DNA from: AC-49 sp963817035
GTDB lineage: Bacteria; Actinomycetota; Thermoleophilia; Solirubrobacterales; Solirubrobacteraceae
Assembly: GCA_963817035.1 (NCBI GenBank)
Contig: CAWFMM010000003.1
Location: 992,001 to 1,056,000 of the forward strand
Direction: 5' to 3'
Length of the DNA stretch: 64,000 bases
Shown here: in pieces, positions 41,944 through 49,857 of the stretch
How the letters are laid out: each line of letters starts with the position of its first letter
Numbering within the stretch: position 1 is the stretch's first letter
Made by a program: the position numbers and the translations under genes
Notes under the pieces: generated by a model
The model's input: only the letters and a program-made list of their open reading frames with translations
What the model was told of the DNA's origin: nothing
Databases searched by the model: none

Positions 41944-42372
41944 TCACGCCCGCAGCGCCGACCGCAAGATGTCGCGCAGCGCCACCTGATCCTCGGGGTC
42001 GAGCTCGGCGAGGGCCGCCGGTGGACGGTCCCACAGCGCCGCGAGCCGGTCGCGCAGCGCTTCGCCCTTCGGAGTGACGGTCAGCATCTTCACGCGGCGG
42101 TCCTGAGCGGACGGTTCGCGGCGCACGAGCTCGCGGTCCTCGAGGCGGTCGATGATGCCGGTGACGTTGGAGTTGTCGCAGCGCAGTGCGCCCGCGAGCT
42201 CGCTCATCGCCATCGGCCGCTCGGGGTCGAGCCGCCGCAGAGCCATGGTCTGCGGGACCGAAAGCTCCAGTTCTGAGGCAATCGCCATCAGCGCCTGGCG
42301 CTGGGAGTGCACGAGTTCGTTGACCAGTTGCCAGGCCTCGCTCGCGGCGCTGACCTTCGTCGCCGTCGCCAT
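41944..42372 (-). CDS. MarR family transcriptional regulator
   Basis: The 142-residue protein has a MarR fold with LSVPQTMALRRLDPERPMAM leading into SELAGALRCDNSNVTGIIDR and the wing REPSAQDRRVKMLTVTPKG. It is divergent from the ECF sigma gene. A long interrupted inverted repeat lies between them at 42401-42430, so this protein may regulate both its own gene and the sigma factor. The inducer is unknown. Confidence 0.88.
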   Translation of the reverse strand: MATATKVSAASEAWQLVNELVHSQRQALMAIASELELSVPQTMALRRLDPERPMAMSELAGALRCDNSNVTGIIDRLEDRELVRREPSAQDRRVKMLTVTPKGEALRDRLAALWDRPPAALAELDPEDQVALRDILRSALRA

Positions 42373-42400
42373 CCGCCGATGGTACTTGAAGCATCACATG

Positions 42401-42430
42401 GTTGTCATGTTCAACTAAACATGAGACAAC
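42401..42430. promoter_or_regulatory. Interrupted inverted repeat between marR and the ECF sigma gene
   Basis: GTTGTC at 42401-42406 and GACAAC at 42425-42430 form the outer arms. CATGTT at 42406-42411 and AACATG at 42418-42423 form the inner arms around CAACTA. The pattern is typical of MarR operators. It begins 28 bases before the MarR start and ends 22 bases before the sigma factor start. Confidence 0.6.
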
Positions 42431-42452
42431 GAGACACCAGCCGTTGGTGTCT

Positions 42453-42986
42453 ATGCTGAGTTTCGTGGACGAGCCGCGCGAGCTGGACCCAGCGCATCTC
42501 GGGGATCATGTGGATCGCCTGTTCCGCGCCGCGTGGGCGATGTGCGGTTCGCGCGAGGACGCCGAGGATCTCGTCCAGGAGACCTACGTCAAGGTCCTGG
42601 CCAAGCCGCGATTCCTACGTTCCGATGACGACATCGGCTACCTGCTGAGCGTGCTGCGCAACACGTTCGCCTCGGCGTATCGCACCGCGGCGCGGCGCCC
42701 GCGGACCGAGGCGCTGCCCGACTACTCCGAGCCGGTCGACCCGCGCCTGGGCGCGCGCCCGCACGAGGCCGCGCAGGCCAACGAGGTGTTCGTGCTGATC
42801 GGCGCGCTGCAACCGGACTTCCGCGATGCTCTGGTCGCGGTGGACATCGTCGGGCTCTCGTATGCCGAAGCGGCCAAGCTGCTGGGCACCAAGGAGGCGA
42901 CGATCACCAGCCGCCTGTTCCGGGCGCGGGGGCAGGTCGCGCGTGGGATGGAATCGACCGTGGATAGCGTCTCAGGCCTCAGATGA
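42453..42986 (+). CDS. ECF-type RNA polymerase sigma factor
   Basis: From ATG 42453 the protein has 177 residues. Region 2 is LFRAAWAMCGSREDAEDLVQ with ETYVKVL after it, and region 4 is LVAVDIVGLSYAEAAKLLGT with TSRLFRARGQV. Extracytoplasmic-function sigma factors direct stress or envelope genes. The TTG at 42402 would start inside the operator, so it is not used. The stop overlaps the next ATG (ATGA), coupling it to a membrane protein that is probably its anti-sigma factor. Confidence 0.9.
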   Translation: MLSFVDEPRELDPAHLGDHVDRLFRAAWAMCGSREDAEDLVQETYVKVLAKPRFLRSDDDIGYLLSVLRNTFASAYRTAARRPRTEALPDYSEPVDPRLGARPHEAAQANEVFVLIGALQPDFRDALVAVDIVGLSYAEAAKLLGTKEATITSRLFRARGQVARGMESTVDSVSGLR

Positions 42987-43642
42987 TCCCCCCCGACCAC
43001 AGCGACGAGCAGCTGGCTCAGCGGGGCGCCGACCTCGTGCGCGCCGCCGCCGCGAGCGTCAGCGCTCCGCCTTCGCTGCGCGAGCGCATCGAGCGCGAGC
43101 GCGATGGCGCACGCCCCGCGGAGCGCCGCCGCCGCTGGCAGCTCGGCGGCGCAGTCGCCTGCGTCCTCGCCGCCGCGGTACTGGTCGTGACGCTCGTCGG
43201 GACCGGAGCCGGGACCGGCGGGCCGACCGTCGTGCAGGCCGCCGAGCTCGGGTTGCGGCCGGCCACGTCGGCGGCGCCCGCCCGCGATCCGGCCACGCGC
43301 GACGACGTCAACATCCACGAGGGCCGCGTGCAGTTCCCCTATTGGGGTGACACCGAGTGGACGCCGTCCGGCGTGCGCTGGGACACGATCGGCGATCGCC
43401 ACGCGACGACCGTCTTCTACGACGCGCGCGGCGTCCGCCTGGCCTACACGGTCGTCGACGCCCCGGCGCTGAACACGCCCGCGGGCCGCGTCGTCAACGA
43501 GCGCTACACGGTCTTCACCCACGGCGACCACACCGTCGTCACCTGGCGCGCCCACGGCCAGACCTGCATCATCACCGCCCCGAAGTCCGTCTCGTCCGCG
43601 CACCTCGTCGCGCTGGCGATGCTCGACGTCGACGTGTCCTGA
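42983..43642 (+). CDS. Single-span membrane protein, probable anti-sigma factor
   Basis: The 219-residue protein has a cytosolic head of about 50 residues (DEQLAQRGADLVRAAAASVS) and one helix (LGGAVACVLAAAVLVVTLVG). An outside domain with a predicted beta sandwich follows (VRWDTIGDRHATTVFYDARG). Coupling to an ECF sigma gene, and the inside-TM-outside layout, suggest an anti-sigma factor. The HxxxCxxC zinc motif is absent, so it would be a zinc-free type. The fold is otherwise unrecognised. Confidence 0.65.
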   Translation: MIPPDHSDEQLAQRGADLVRAAAASVSAPPSLRERIERERDGARPAERRRRWQLGGAVACVLAAAVLVVTLVGTGAGTGGPTVVQAAELGLRPATSAAPARDPATRDDVNIHEGRVQFPYWGDTEWTPSGVRWDTIGDRHATTVFYDARGVRLAYTVVDAPALNTPAGRVVNERYTVFTHGDHTVVTWRAHGQTCIITAPKSVSSAHLVALAMLDVDVS

Positions 43643-43659
43643 GTCCCCTGAACGACAGG

Positions 43660-43685
43660 GGGCCCGGCGCAAACGCGCCGGGCCC
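43660..43685. terminator. Bidirectional terminator hairpin
   Basis: GGGCCCGGCGC and its reverse complement make a perfect 11-base stem around AAAC. It starts 18 bases after the anti-sigma stop and lies 43 bases from the end of convergent groEL. There is no T-run, which is common in GC-rich actinobacteria. Confidence 0.8.
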
Positions 43686-43727
43686 TCGGTCACAACGCAA
43701 TCCGTCACAGAGACGGACAGCGGCTGG

Positions 43728-45353
43728 CTACATCATGCCGCCCATGTCGGGCATGCCGCCGCCACCGCCGTGGCCGTCCTTGTCGGGCATCTCAGCCACG
43801 ATCGCCTCGGTGGTGAGGATGTTCTTCGCGATCGAGGCTGCGTTCTGCAGCGCCGAGCGCGTCACCATCGCGGGATCGATGACACCGGCCGCGACGAGAT
43901 CGACGATCTCGCCGGTCGCGGCGTTCAGGCCGTAGCCCTTCTTGGCCTTGCGGACGTCGTTGACGACGACCGAGCCCTCGAGGCCGGCGTTCTCGGAGAT
44001 CTGACGAAGCGGCTCCTCGATCGCACGCAGGACGATCTTCGCGCCGGTGCGCTCGTCGTCCTCGTACTCGTCGAGCTTGACCGCCTCAGCGGCCTGCAGC
44101 AGCGCAACGCCGCCGCCCGGAACGATGCCCTCTTCGAGCGCAGCGCGGGTGGCCTGCAGCGCGTCCTCGACGCGGTGCTTCTTCTCCTTCATCTCCGTCT
44201 CGGTGGCTGCGCCGACCTTGACGACAGCGACGCCGCCGGACAGCTTGGCCAGACGCTCCTGGAGCTTCTCGCGATCGAAGTCCGAGTCGGTGTTCTCGAC
44301 TTCGTTCTTGATCTGGTTGATGCGGCCCTTGATCGCGGCCACATCACCGCTCCCGTCGACGATCGTCGTCGTGTCCTTCGCGACGACGACGCGACGTGCG
44401 CGTCCGAGCTGGCTCATCTGGGTGTTCTCCAGCTTGAGACCCATCTCCTCGGTGATGACCTCGCCGCCGGTCAGGATGGCGATGTCCTCGAGCATCCGCT
44501 TGCGGCGGTCACCGAAGCCCGGCGCCTTGACGGCAACGCCGGTGAAGGTGCCACGCAGCTTGTTCACGACGAGCGTCGCAAGGGACTCACCCTCGACGTC
44601 CTCGGCGATGATCAGCAGCGGCTTGCCTGACTGAATGGTCTGCTCCAGAAGGGGCAGAACGTCGCGGACGGAACCGATCTTCTGGTTGGCGATGAGGATG
44701 TAGGGATCCTCGAGAACGGCCTCCATACGGTCCTGGTCGGTGACCATGTAGGGCGAGATGTAGCCCTTGTCGAACTGCATGCCCTCGGTGAACTCGAGGT
44801 CCATGCCGAACGTCTGGCCCTCCTCGACGTTGACCACGCCGTCCTTGCCGACCTTCTCGATGGCGTCAGCGATCACGTCGCCGATGTCGTCGTCGCCGGC
44901 CGAGATCGTCGCCACGCGAGCGATCTGGTCCTTGCCGGAGATGGCCTTGGACTGCTTGCCGATGGCCTCGACGATCTGGTCGACGGCCTTCTCGATCCCG
45001 CGCTTGAGCGCGAGCGGGTTGGCGCCGGCCGTTACGTTCTTCAGACCCTGGCGAACGATCGCCTGAGCCAAGACCGTGGCGGTCGTGGTGCCGTCGCCCG
45101 CGATGTCGTTGGTCGCCGTGGCGACCTCACGCACGAGCTGGGCGCCCTGGTTCTCGAAGACGTCCTCGACCTCGATCTCACGAGCGATGGTGACGCCGTC
45201 GTTGGTGATCGTCGGCGCGCCGAACTTCTTGTCGAGGACGACGTAGCGACCACGGGGGCCGAGCGTGACCTTGACTGCGTTGGCGACTGCGTCGACGCCT
45301 CTCTCGAGGGCCGAGCGGGCCTCCGAGTCGTACTTGAGCTCCTTGTGAGCCAT
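43728..45353 (-). CDS. groL: Chaperonin GroEL (60 kDa)
   Basis: From ATG 45353 (preceded by GGAGGTAAG) the protein has 541 residues. It is the large subunit of the cytosolic folding chamber. VTLGPRGRYVVLDKKFGAPT, GDGTTTATVLAQAI and the hinge GAGANP-like TAGANPLALKRGIEK are standard, as is EEGIVPGGGVALLQA near residue 405. The C-terminus is the Gly/Met tail GGGGGMPDMGGMM, typical of a main folding GroEL rather than a His-tailed paralogue. It follows groES by 62 bases under the same CIRCE promoter. Confidence 0.97.
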   Translation of the reverse strand: MAHKELKYDSEARSALERGVDAVANAVKVTLGPRGRYVVLDKKFGAPTITNDGVTIAREIEVEDVFENQGAQLVREVATATNDIAGDGTTTATVLAQAIVRQGLKNVTAGANPLALKRGIEKAVDQIVEAIGKQSKAISGKDQIARVATISAGDDDIGDVIADAIEKVGKDGVVNVEEGQTFGMDLEFTEGMQFDKGYISPYMVTDQDRMEAVLEDPYILIANQKIGSVRDVLPLLEQTIQSGKPLLIIAEDVEGESLATLVVNKLRGTFTGVAVKAPGFGDRRKRMLEDIAILTGGEVITEEMGLKLENTQMSQLGRARRVVVAKDTTTIVDGSGDVAAIKGRINQIKNEVENTDSDFDREKLQERLAKLSGGVAVVKVGAATETEMKEKKHRVEDALQATRAALEEGIVPGGGVALLQAAEAVKLDEYEDDERTGAKIVLRAIEEPLRQISENAGLEGSVVVNDVRKAKKGYGLNAATGEIVDLVAAGVIDPAMVTRSALQNAASIAKNILTTEAIVAEMPDKDGHGGGGGMPDMGGMM

Positions 45354-45415
45354 AAACACTTACCTCCGCGCGGGGATGCACCCCGCATCGACATTCGTGA
45401 CAGCGGCGATGGCCG

Positions 45416-45706
45416 CTACTTGGTGACCTTCGCGAGAACGTCCGACTCGCGCAGAACGAGCAGCTCTTCGCCGTCGATCTTGATCTCGGTGCCGCCGTAC
45501 TTGCTGTACAGGACCTCGTCACCTTCGCTGACGTCCAGCGGGACCCGCTTGCCGTCGTCGTCGAGCTTGCCGTCGCTGACGGCAAGGACCTTGCCCTTCT
45601 GTGGCTTCTCTTTCGCGGTGTCGGGGAGGACCAGACCACTTGCCGTGGTCTCCTCTTCCTCGATCGCCCGCACGATCAGCCGATCGCCCAGGGGCTTGAG
45701 CTTCAT
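45416..45706 (-). CDS. groS: Co-chaperonin GroES
   Basis: From ATG 45706 the protein has 96 residues, the lid of the GroEL chamber. KLKPLGDRLIVRAIEEEETT is the classic N-terminus, the mobile loop follows (ASGLVLPDTAKEKPQKGKV), and GDEVLYSKYGGTEIKIDGEE closes the barrel. GGAAGG lies before the ATG. Longer in-frame starts up to 45850 cover the CIRCE-bearing leader and are not used. It is the first gene of the heat-shock operon. Confidence 0.97.
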   Translation of the reverse strand: MKLKPLGDRLIVRAIEEEETTASGLVLPDTAKEKPQKGKVLAVSDGKLDDDGKRVPLDVSEGDEVLYSKYGGTEIKIDGEELLVLRESDVLAKVTK

Positions 45707-45747
45707 GTGGGAATACCTTCCGTTCGAGTGCTTCAAAGCCGGGTTCC

Positions 45748-45774
45748 TTGGCACTCTCGTTGGGAGAGTGCCAA
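45748..45774. promoter_or_regulatory. CIRCE element 1 (HrcA operator)
   Basis: TTGGCACTC, nine bases, then GAGTGCCAA is a perfect inverted repeat with the exact spacing of CIRCE. It differs from the common TTAGCACTC form by A to G in each arm. It lies in the groES leader, just downstream of the expected transcription start. HrcA binding here should repress groES-groEL until heat stress. Confidence 0.93.
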
Positions 45775-45788
45775 CCCGCGCTTTGGGG

Positions 45789-45817
45789 AGTGTGGCATTT
45801 CGCGTCGGGAACGTCAA
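45789..45817 (-). promoter_or_regulatory. groES-groEL promoter
   Basis: On the minus strand TTGACG (45817-45812) and CACACT (45794-45789) with a 17-base spacer form a sigmaA-like promoter. It sits between the two CIRCE elements, with one downstream in the leader and one upstream of the -35 box. Confidence 0.65.
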
Positions 45818-45823
45818 GCGTGC

Positions 45824-45850
45824 TTGGCACTCTCGACCGTCAAGTGCCAA
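45824..45850. promoter_or_regulatory. CIRCE element 2, imperfect
   Basis: TTGGCACTC, nine bases, AAGTGCCAA matches the first CIRCE except for one arm base (A for G). It lies 7 bases upstream of the groES -35 box. A pair of CIRCE elements at groES promoters is also known in Streptomyces. Confidence 0.85.
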
Positions 45851-45910
45851 GCGTTGAGTACGGTCGCCCGCGCCTCAAGGGGGCGATTCACGGGGCCGAT
45901 CACCCTGTCC

Positions 45911-46540
45911 ATGGAGAATCGTGGCCTGCGATCCGGGCACCTCCTCGCGCTCGGCGGCGCCATCGCGGCGATCGCCTCGCTCTGGGCACCGTGGTACGAG
46001 CTGTCGATCACGCAGGCGATGCGCGACGCGATCCAGCACCAGGTCGATGCCTTCCTCTCGCCGGCCGCGGCCCAATACGCCCACGTGGGGCTCTCGGCCC
46101 TGCCCTCGAGCTTCCACGCCACCGCATGGCAGGCCTTCCACCAGACCGACATCGCGATCGCCGTGCTCGGCGGCTTGGCGGTGCTCGTCATCGGCGCGGC
46201 CGGTGGGCTCCTCGGGTCGGGGACCAACATGGATCTGCGCGCAGCCGGGAACACGTGCGCGACGCTCGGCCTGCTCGTGGCGCTGACCGCGGGCTACCGC
46301 CTGCTCAATCCGATCGGCAGCCGGACTGCTCAGGACCTCGGAGCGATCAACGTCGCCTGGGGCACCTACGTCTGCCTCAGCGGCGGCACCGCGATGCTCG
46401 CCGGCGGTCTGTGGGGCGCGATGAGCGGCTCGACCGAGACGACCCCAGGCTCGGTCGATCTCTGGGCGCAGCCGGCGATGGCGGAGCCGACGTACGCCGC
46501 GTCCGAGCTCACAGGCTCGGTCGCACCGCCGCGCGTTTAG
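45911..46540 (+). CDS. Hypothetical membrane protein with four predicted helices
   Basis: From ATG 45911 the protein has 209 residues. It has an N-terminal helix ending in SLWAPWYEL, then a 60-residue outside loop (ITQAMRDAIQHQVDAFLSPA and on), and three more helices (AIAVLGGLAVLVIGAAGGLL, TLGLLVALTAGY, YVCLSGGTAMLAGGLWGAMS). The tail is soluble. WAPWYEL followed by a loop recalls other actinobacterial membrane proteins of unknown role. The gene is divergent from groES, and its upstream region overlaps the CIRCE zone, so heat control is possible. Confidence 0.65.
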   Translation: MENRGLRSGHLLALGGAIAAIASLWAPWYELSITQAMRDAIQHQVDAFLSPAAAQYAHVGLSALPSSFHATAWQAFHQTDIAIAVLGGLAVLVIGAAGGLLGSGTNMDLRAAGNTCATLGLLVALTAGYRLLNPIGSRTAQDLGAINVAWGTYVCLSGGTAMLAGGLWGAMSGSTETTPGSVDLWAQPAMAEPTYAASELTGSVAPPRV

Positions 46541-46556
46541 CGGTTGTCTCAATCGC

Positions 46557-46955
46557 TTAGTTCTGGGCGCCGCCGATGCCGTGCAGGCGATTGGTGACGT
46601 CCGGCGGGTTGACGACGATCTGCGAGAAGCGCACGACCGTCACCGTGTCGTCCATCGTCACGGGGCGCCCGTAGATCTGCTCGAGGAAGTGGACGAGTTC
46701 CTCGTGTCGGCGGAACTCGGGATTGTCGTGCTCGATGTCGCGCGGCGAGAGGTCCTTCATCTTCTTGACCTCGACCTGGTCGATGACCGCGTCGAAGATC
46801 TTCTCGCGCGGCGAGTGCTGGTAGCCGATCGTCACGAGAACCGCCTGGTTCTTGCGGTACTTGTGTGACTTGTCGCCGAGCCGGATCGTCGCGGTCTTGC
46901 GGCCACGCTTGAGCTGGTCGGCGAAGATCGTCGAGTAGAAGTTGAGGACCTGCAC
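46557..46955 (-). CDS. ASCH-domain-like protein
   Basis: The 132-residue protein has the compact beta barrel pattern of ASCH/PUA-like domains: ADQLKRGRKTATIRLGDKSH, then VLVTIGYQHSPREKIFDAVI and later DTVTVVRFSQIVVNPP. ASCH domains bind RNA or nucleotides and are proposed to act in translation. Some related proteins hydrolyse modified cytidines. Start is GTG 46955, 12 bases after the Nudix gene, and it is the last gene of the Crp-Nudix-ASCH operon. Confidence 0.7.
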   Translation of the reverse strand: MQVLNFYSTIFADQLKRGRKTATIRLGDKSHKYRKNQAVLVTIGYQHSPREKIFDAVIDQVEVKKMKDLSPRDIEHDNPEFRRHEELVHFLEQIYGRPVTMDDTVTVVRFSQIVVNPPDVTNRLHGIGGAQN

Positions 46956-46967
46956 GGGCCCTGCACC

Positions 46968-47396
46968 CTACCCGCTGGACCGCGAACGCGACAGAGCGCG
47001 GGCGACCATGTCCCGCTCGCCCTTGTACGTCAGGTCTTCGGCCGCCTGGGTCATCGGCATCCACTCGGCCGCCTCGACCTCGTGGTCGTGATCGTCGAGC
47101 TCGCCTGAGACGTAGTCGAGAAGGAAGAACGAAACGGTCTTGACGATCCGCCGTCCCTCGCGCTGGTAGTAGTAGCGCACGTCGCCGAGCTTCTCGCGCA
47201 GCGCGGTCTCGACGCCGGCCTCCTCGCGCACCTCGCGCAGCGCGGCGTCGATGATCGCCTCGCCCGGGTCGGGGTGGCCCTTGGGCAACGCGAGCACGCG
47301 GCGACCGTCGGCGGCGCGGCGTGTCGGGACGATCACGATGCAGCGATCGTCGCGTACGACGACGCCTCCGGCCGAGAACTCGGGCTCCGCGGCCAT
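46968..47396 (-). CDS. Nudix hydrolase
   Basis: From ATG 47396 the protein has 142 residues. The Nudix box is GHPDPGEAIIDAALREVREE with AGVE after it, complete with the REVREE acids. These enzymes cleave nucleoside diphosphates linked to another group, for example damaged nucleotides, ADP-ribose or diadenosine tetraphosphate. Its ATG shares one base with the stop of the Crp-type regulator (TGATG), so the two are coupled. Substrate is not predictable. Confidence 0.9.
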   Translation of the reverse strand: MAAEPEFSAGGVVVRDDRCIVIVPTRRAADGRRVLALPKGHPDPGEAIIDAALREVREEAGVETALREKLGDVRYYYQREGRRIVKTVSFFLLDYVSGELDDHDHEVEAAEWMPMTQAAEDLTYKGERDMVARALSRSRSSG

Positions 47397-48085
47397 CAGT
47401 AGACGTAGGTCGCGAGTCGCTCTGGCGCCAGGACGGTGATCCGGCCGCGGCCCTGGCGCACGACGCCGGCGCGCTCGAGCACAGCGAGGAAGCGGCTGGC
47501 CGACTCGCGAGAGGAGCCGGCGAGCTGGGCGATGTCGGCCTGGGTGATGACGACGAGAACCTCGTCGTCGTCGCCGGCGCCTTCGAGGCGGGCCTGGTCG
47601 ACGAGCTGGGCGAGCACGCCGGCGACGCGGCTCTGGACGGTCTGAAACGACTGCCGCGACAGGCGCTCGTTGGTGTCGCGCAGCATCCGCACCAGCGCCA
47701 CGACGAGCTTGGCCGAGATCTCGGGGTGGTCGCTCAGCAGCCGGCGCATGTCGGCGCCGAGGATCGCGATCGCCTGGACCGGCTCGAGCGTCTCGACCGT
47801 CGCCGAGCGACGCTCGTCGTCGAACATCGCCAGCTCGCCGAACATGTCGCCCGGGCCGAAGTGCGCCAGCGAGATCGTGCGCCCGTCGCTGTTCTCGCGC
47901 ACGGCGCGGGCGTGGCCCGAGCGCACGATGTAACACGTGTCCGACGCGTCGCCCTCGCGGAAGATCACCTGATGGGCGTCGAACGACCGTGGCACCGCCA
48001 CTCGCGCGACGCGTTCGAGCTCATCGGGCCCGAGCGTCTCGAACGTCGGGACCCGGGCCAGCAGCGTGACGGCGTCCGAAGCCAC
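47396..48085 (-). CDS. Crp/Fnr family transcriptional regulator
   Basis: The 229-residue protein has an N-terminal cyclic-nucleotide-binding barrel (FGPGDMFGELAMFDDERRSA, including the phosphate-binding GEL) and a long dimer helix. A winged helix-turn-helix follows (ITQADIAQLAGSSRESASRF). The pattern is Crp-like and there are no Fnr-type cysteines. The start is GTG 48085. It is the first gene of the operon with Nudix and ASCH proteins, which may be nucleotide-related targets. Confidence 0.9.
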   Translation of the reverse strand: MASDAVTLLARVPTFETLGPDELERVARVAVPRSFDAHQVIFREGDASDTCYIVRSGHARAVRENSDGRTISLAHFGPGDMFGELAMFDDERRSATVETLEPVQAIAILGADMRRLLSDHPEISAKLVVALVRMLRDTNERLSRQSFQTVQSRVAGVLAQLVDQARLEGAGDDDEVLVVITQADIAQLAGSSRESASRFLAVLERAGVVRQGRGRITVLAPERLATYVY

Positions 48086-48124
48086 CCCTAGATCAGTACC
48101 ACACCGGCTTCGGACGCCCTTCGC

Positions 48125-49288
48125 TCAGGAGGTCTTCAGTGCGGCCTCGCGGTTGCGACGGCGCGCGCTGCGGGTCGCCAGCCAGAAGGCCGCGACGAGC
48201 AGCGCGAGCGGGATCAGGATCGTCGCGGCGATCAGCAGCACGCCGGCGCCGATCTCGGCGATCCGCCCGGCGGTGTGCAGCGCCTTGCCCGGGGTGAAGC
48301 CGCCGCCGTGGTGCGCCGGCGCGACGTGGTGGTGGGGTGGGGTGCCGGTGATCGACAGGTCGACGGTCACGTAGTCGGCGCGGTGGTGCAGCCCCTCGAG
48401 CGCCACCTGCTGGGCGGCGATCGCCTGCTTGAGCCGCAGCTCGAGCGCGAGGGTGGCGCGCGTCTGCTTGGTCCTGCGCAGCGCGTTGAGCCGGCCGGTC
48501 AGGCGGTCGACACGGGTGTTGGTCTTGGCGAACTGGTCCGTGATGTCCTGGGTCGACTGGTTCATCGAGGTCACGTGCGCCAGCCGGGTCAGGGCCGTCA
48601 GCGCGTCGGACAGGTGAGCGCTGGGGATCCGCAGCGTGAACGTCGCGCTGCCGTGATTGCCGCTGATCTGCACCTGTGAGTTGCCGACGAAGCCCTGCGC
48701 TTGCTGGGTGGCGCGCACGACGCCGTTGGCGACCGTCTGGAGGTTGTCGGTCGGGGTGACGAGCGTCAGCTGGGTCGAGCGCTCGACCTGGCGGCCGGGC
48801 GATGCCGTCGTGGTGGCCGACAGGGCGCCCTGGGGCACACGCTGCGCGCTGTCGGTGGGGGTCGACGGTGCCACGCTCGCCTGTGGCGCGACGCCGCCGG
48901 CGGAGCCTGAGGCGGCGCTGTCGGCTTCGCTCTTGGGTTCGGGTGCGGCGGCGGTGACGTCTGGACGGAGGCTGATGGCGTGGTCGGCCGTCTGGATGGG
49001 CGACGATGACCCGCCACCCGTGCCGGTCACCACGACGACCAGCGCGACCGCCGCGACGGCGGCGACCGGACCCATGACGAACAGGTTGGGCATCCGCAGG
49101 CGGCGCTTGGCGCGGGGCGCCGGAGCGAACCCCCCGCGGACGCGGTCATCGAGCTGCGCCGAGAACTCGGCGCTCATCTGTGGCGCCTCGTCGCGCACGT
49201 CGTGCACGAGGGCGAGCATCTCGGCGTCGGCCGACGGGTCGTCGGCGAGGGCGAGGTCAAGACGTTCAAGAAGCATGTCGGTGGTCAT
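48125..49288 (-). CDS. DUF4349 membrane protein with anti-sigma-like cytosolic head
   Basis: The 387-residue protein has an N-terminal cytosolic part of 66 residues, a helix (VMGPVAAVAAVALVVVVTG) and a long outside region. A final C-terminal helix (IAEIGAGVLLIAATILIPLA) ends in a basic tail. The outside part from residue 168 is a DUF4349 domain with the central coiled coil (TNTRVDRLTGRLNALRRTKQ). Its start overlaps the sigma factor stop (ATGA), and its head is acidic and helical, so it could be an anti-sigma factor fused to DUF4349. That role is inferred. Confidence 0.8.
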   Translation of the reverse strand: MTTDMLLERLDLALADDPSADAEMLALVHDVRDEAPQMSAEFSAQLDDRVRGGFAPAPRAKRRLRMPNLFVMGPVAAVAAVALVVVVTGTGGGSSSPIQTADHAISLRPDVTAAAPEPKSEADSAASGSAGGVAPQASVAPSTPTDSAQRVPQGALSATTTASPGRQVERSTQLTLVTPTDNLQTVANGVVRATQQAQGFVGNSQVQISGNHGSATFTLRIPSAHLSDALTALTRLAHVTSMNQSTQDITDQFAKTNTRVDRLTGRLNALRRTKQTRATLALELRLKQAIAAQQVALEGLHHRADYVTVDLSITGTPPHHHVAPAHHGGGFTPGKALHTAGRIAEIGAGVLLIAATILIPLALLVAAFWLATRSARRRNREAALKTS

Positions 49289-49788
49289 TTGCAGGCCTCC
49301 CTGAGCTTGGAAACGGCACGGTGCAGGCGGGTGCCGGCATTGGACTCGCTGGTCCCGATGACCTTGGCGATCTCGGGGTTGGACAGACCGGCGAAGAACT
49401 TGAGCGCGACGAGCTCGCGGTCCGCCGGATCGAGCAGATTGAGTGCGGCGCGAACGGTCTCGCGCCGCGCGGAGGACTCGACGTGGTCCTCGACCGGCGG
49501 GCCCTCATCGGTGGGTTCGACGAGCAGCGCGGAGCTGCGCTTGCGGCGGCGCAGCTCGTCGAGCGCCGCGTTGCGCGCGATGCCGAACAGCCACGCGCGC
49601 TCGCTGCCGCGCTTGTCGTCGAACGAGCGGCGTTTGCGAAACGCGCGCTCGAACGCCTGGGCGGTGACGTCCTCGGCCGCGGCGCGATCGCGCAACAGCG
49701 ACGCCACATAGGCGTAGACGTCTGCGGCGCTGCTTCGATACAGCGCATCGAAGCCGGCCGTGGTGGATGATGAAGCGGGAAGGGTCAT
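49285..49788 (-). CDS. ECF-type RNA polymerase sigma factor
   Basis: From ATG 49788 the protein has 167 residues; ATG 49839 would add 17. Region 2 is DVTAQAFERAFRKRRSFDDK with AWLFGIARNAALDELRRRKR, and region 4 is VALKFFAGLSNPEIAKVIGT with ESNAGTRLHRAVSKLRE. It is the second ECF sigma factor of the window and differs clearly from that at 42.5 kb. The gene precedes and overlaps the DUF4349 protein gene, which is its probable partner. It is divergent from a secreted protein gene. Confidence 0.88.
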   Translation of the reverse strand: MTLPASSSTTAGFDALYRSSAADVYAYVASLLRDRAAAEDVTAQAFERAFRKRRSFDDKRGSERAWLFGIARNAALDELRRRKRSSALLVEPTDEGPPVEDHVESSARRETVRAALNLLDPADRELVALKFFAGLSNPEIAKVIGTSESNAGTRLHRAVSKLREACK

Positions 49789-49857
49789 GGTTGCGGTTGC
49801 GCTCACACCGGGACTACGCTCATGACGCGATCCCATCACGCCGATACCGTGTATTGC

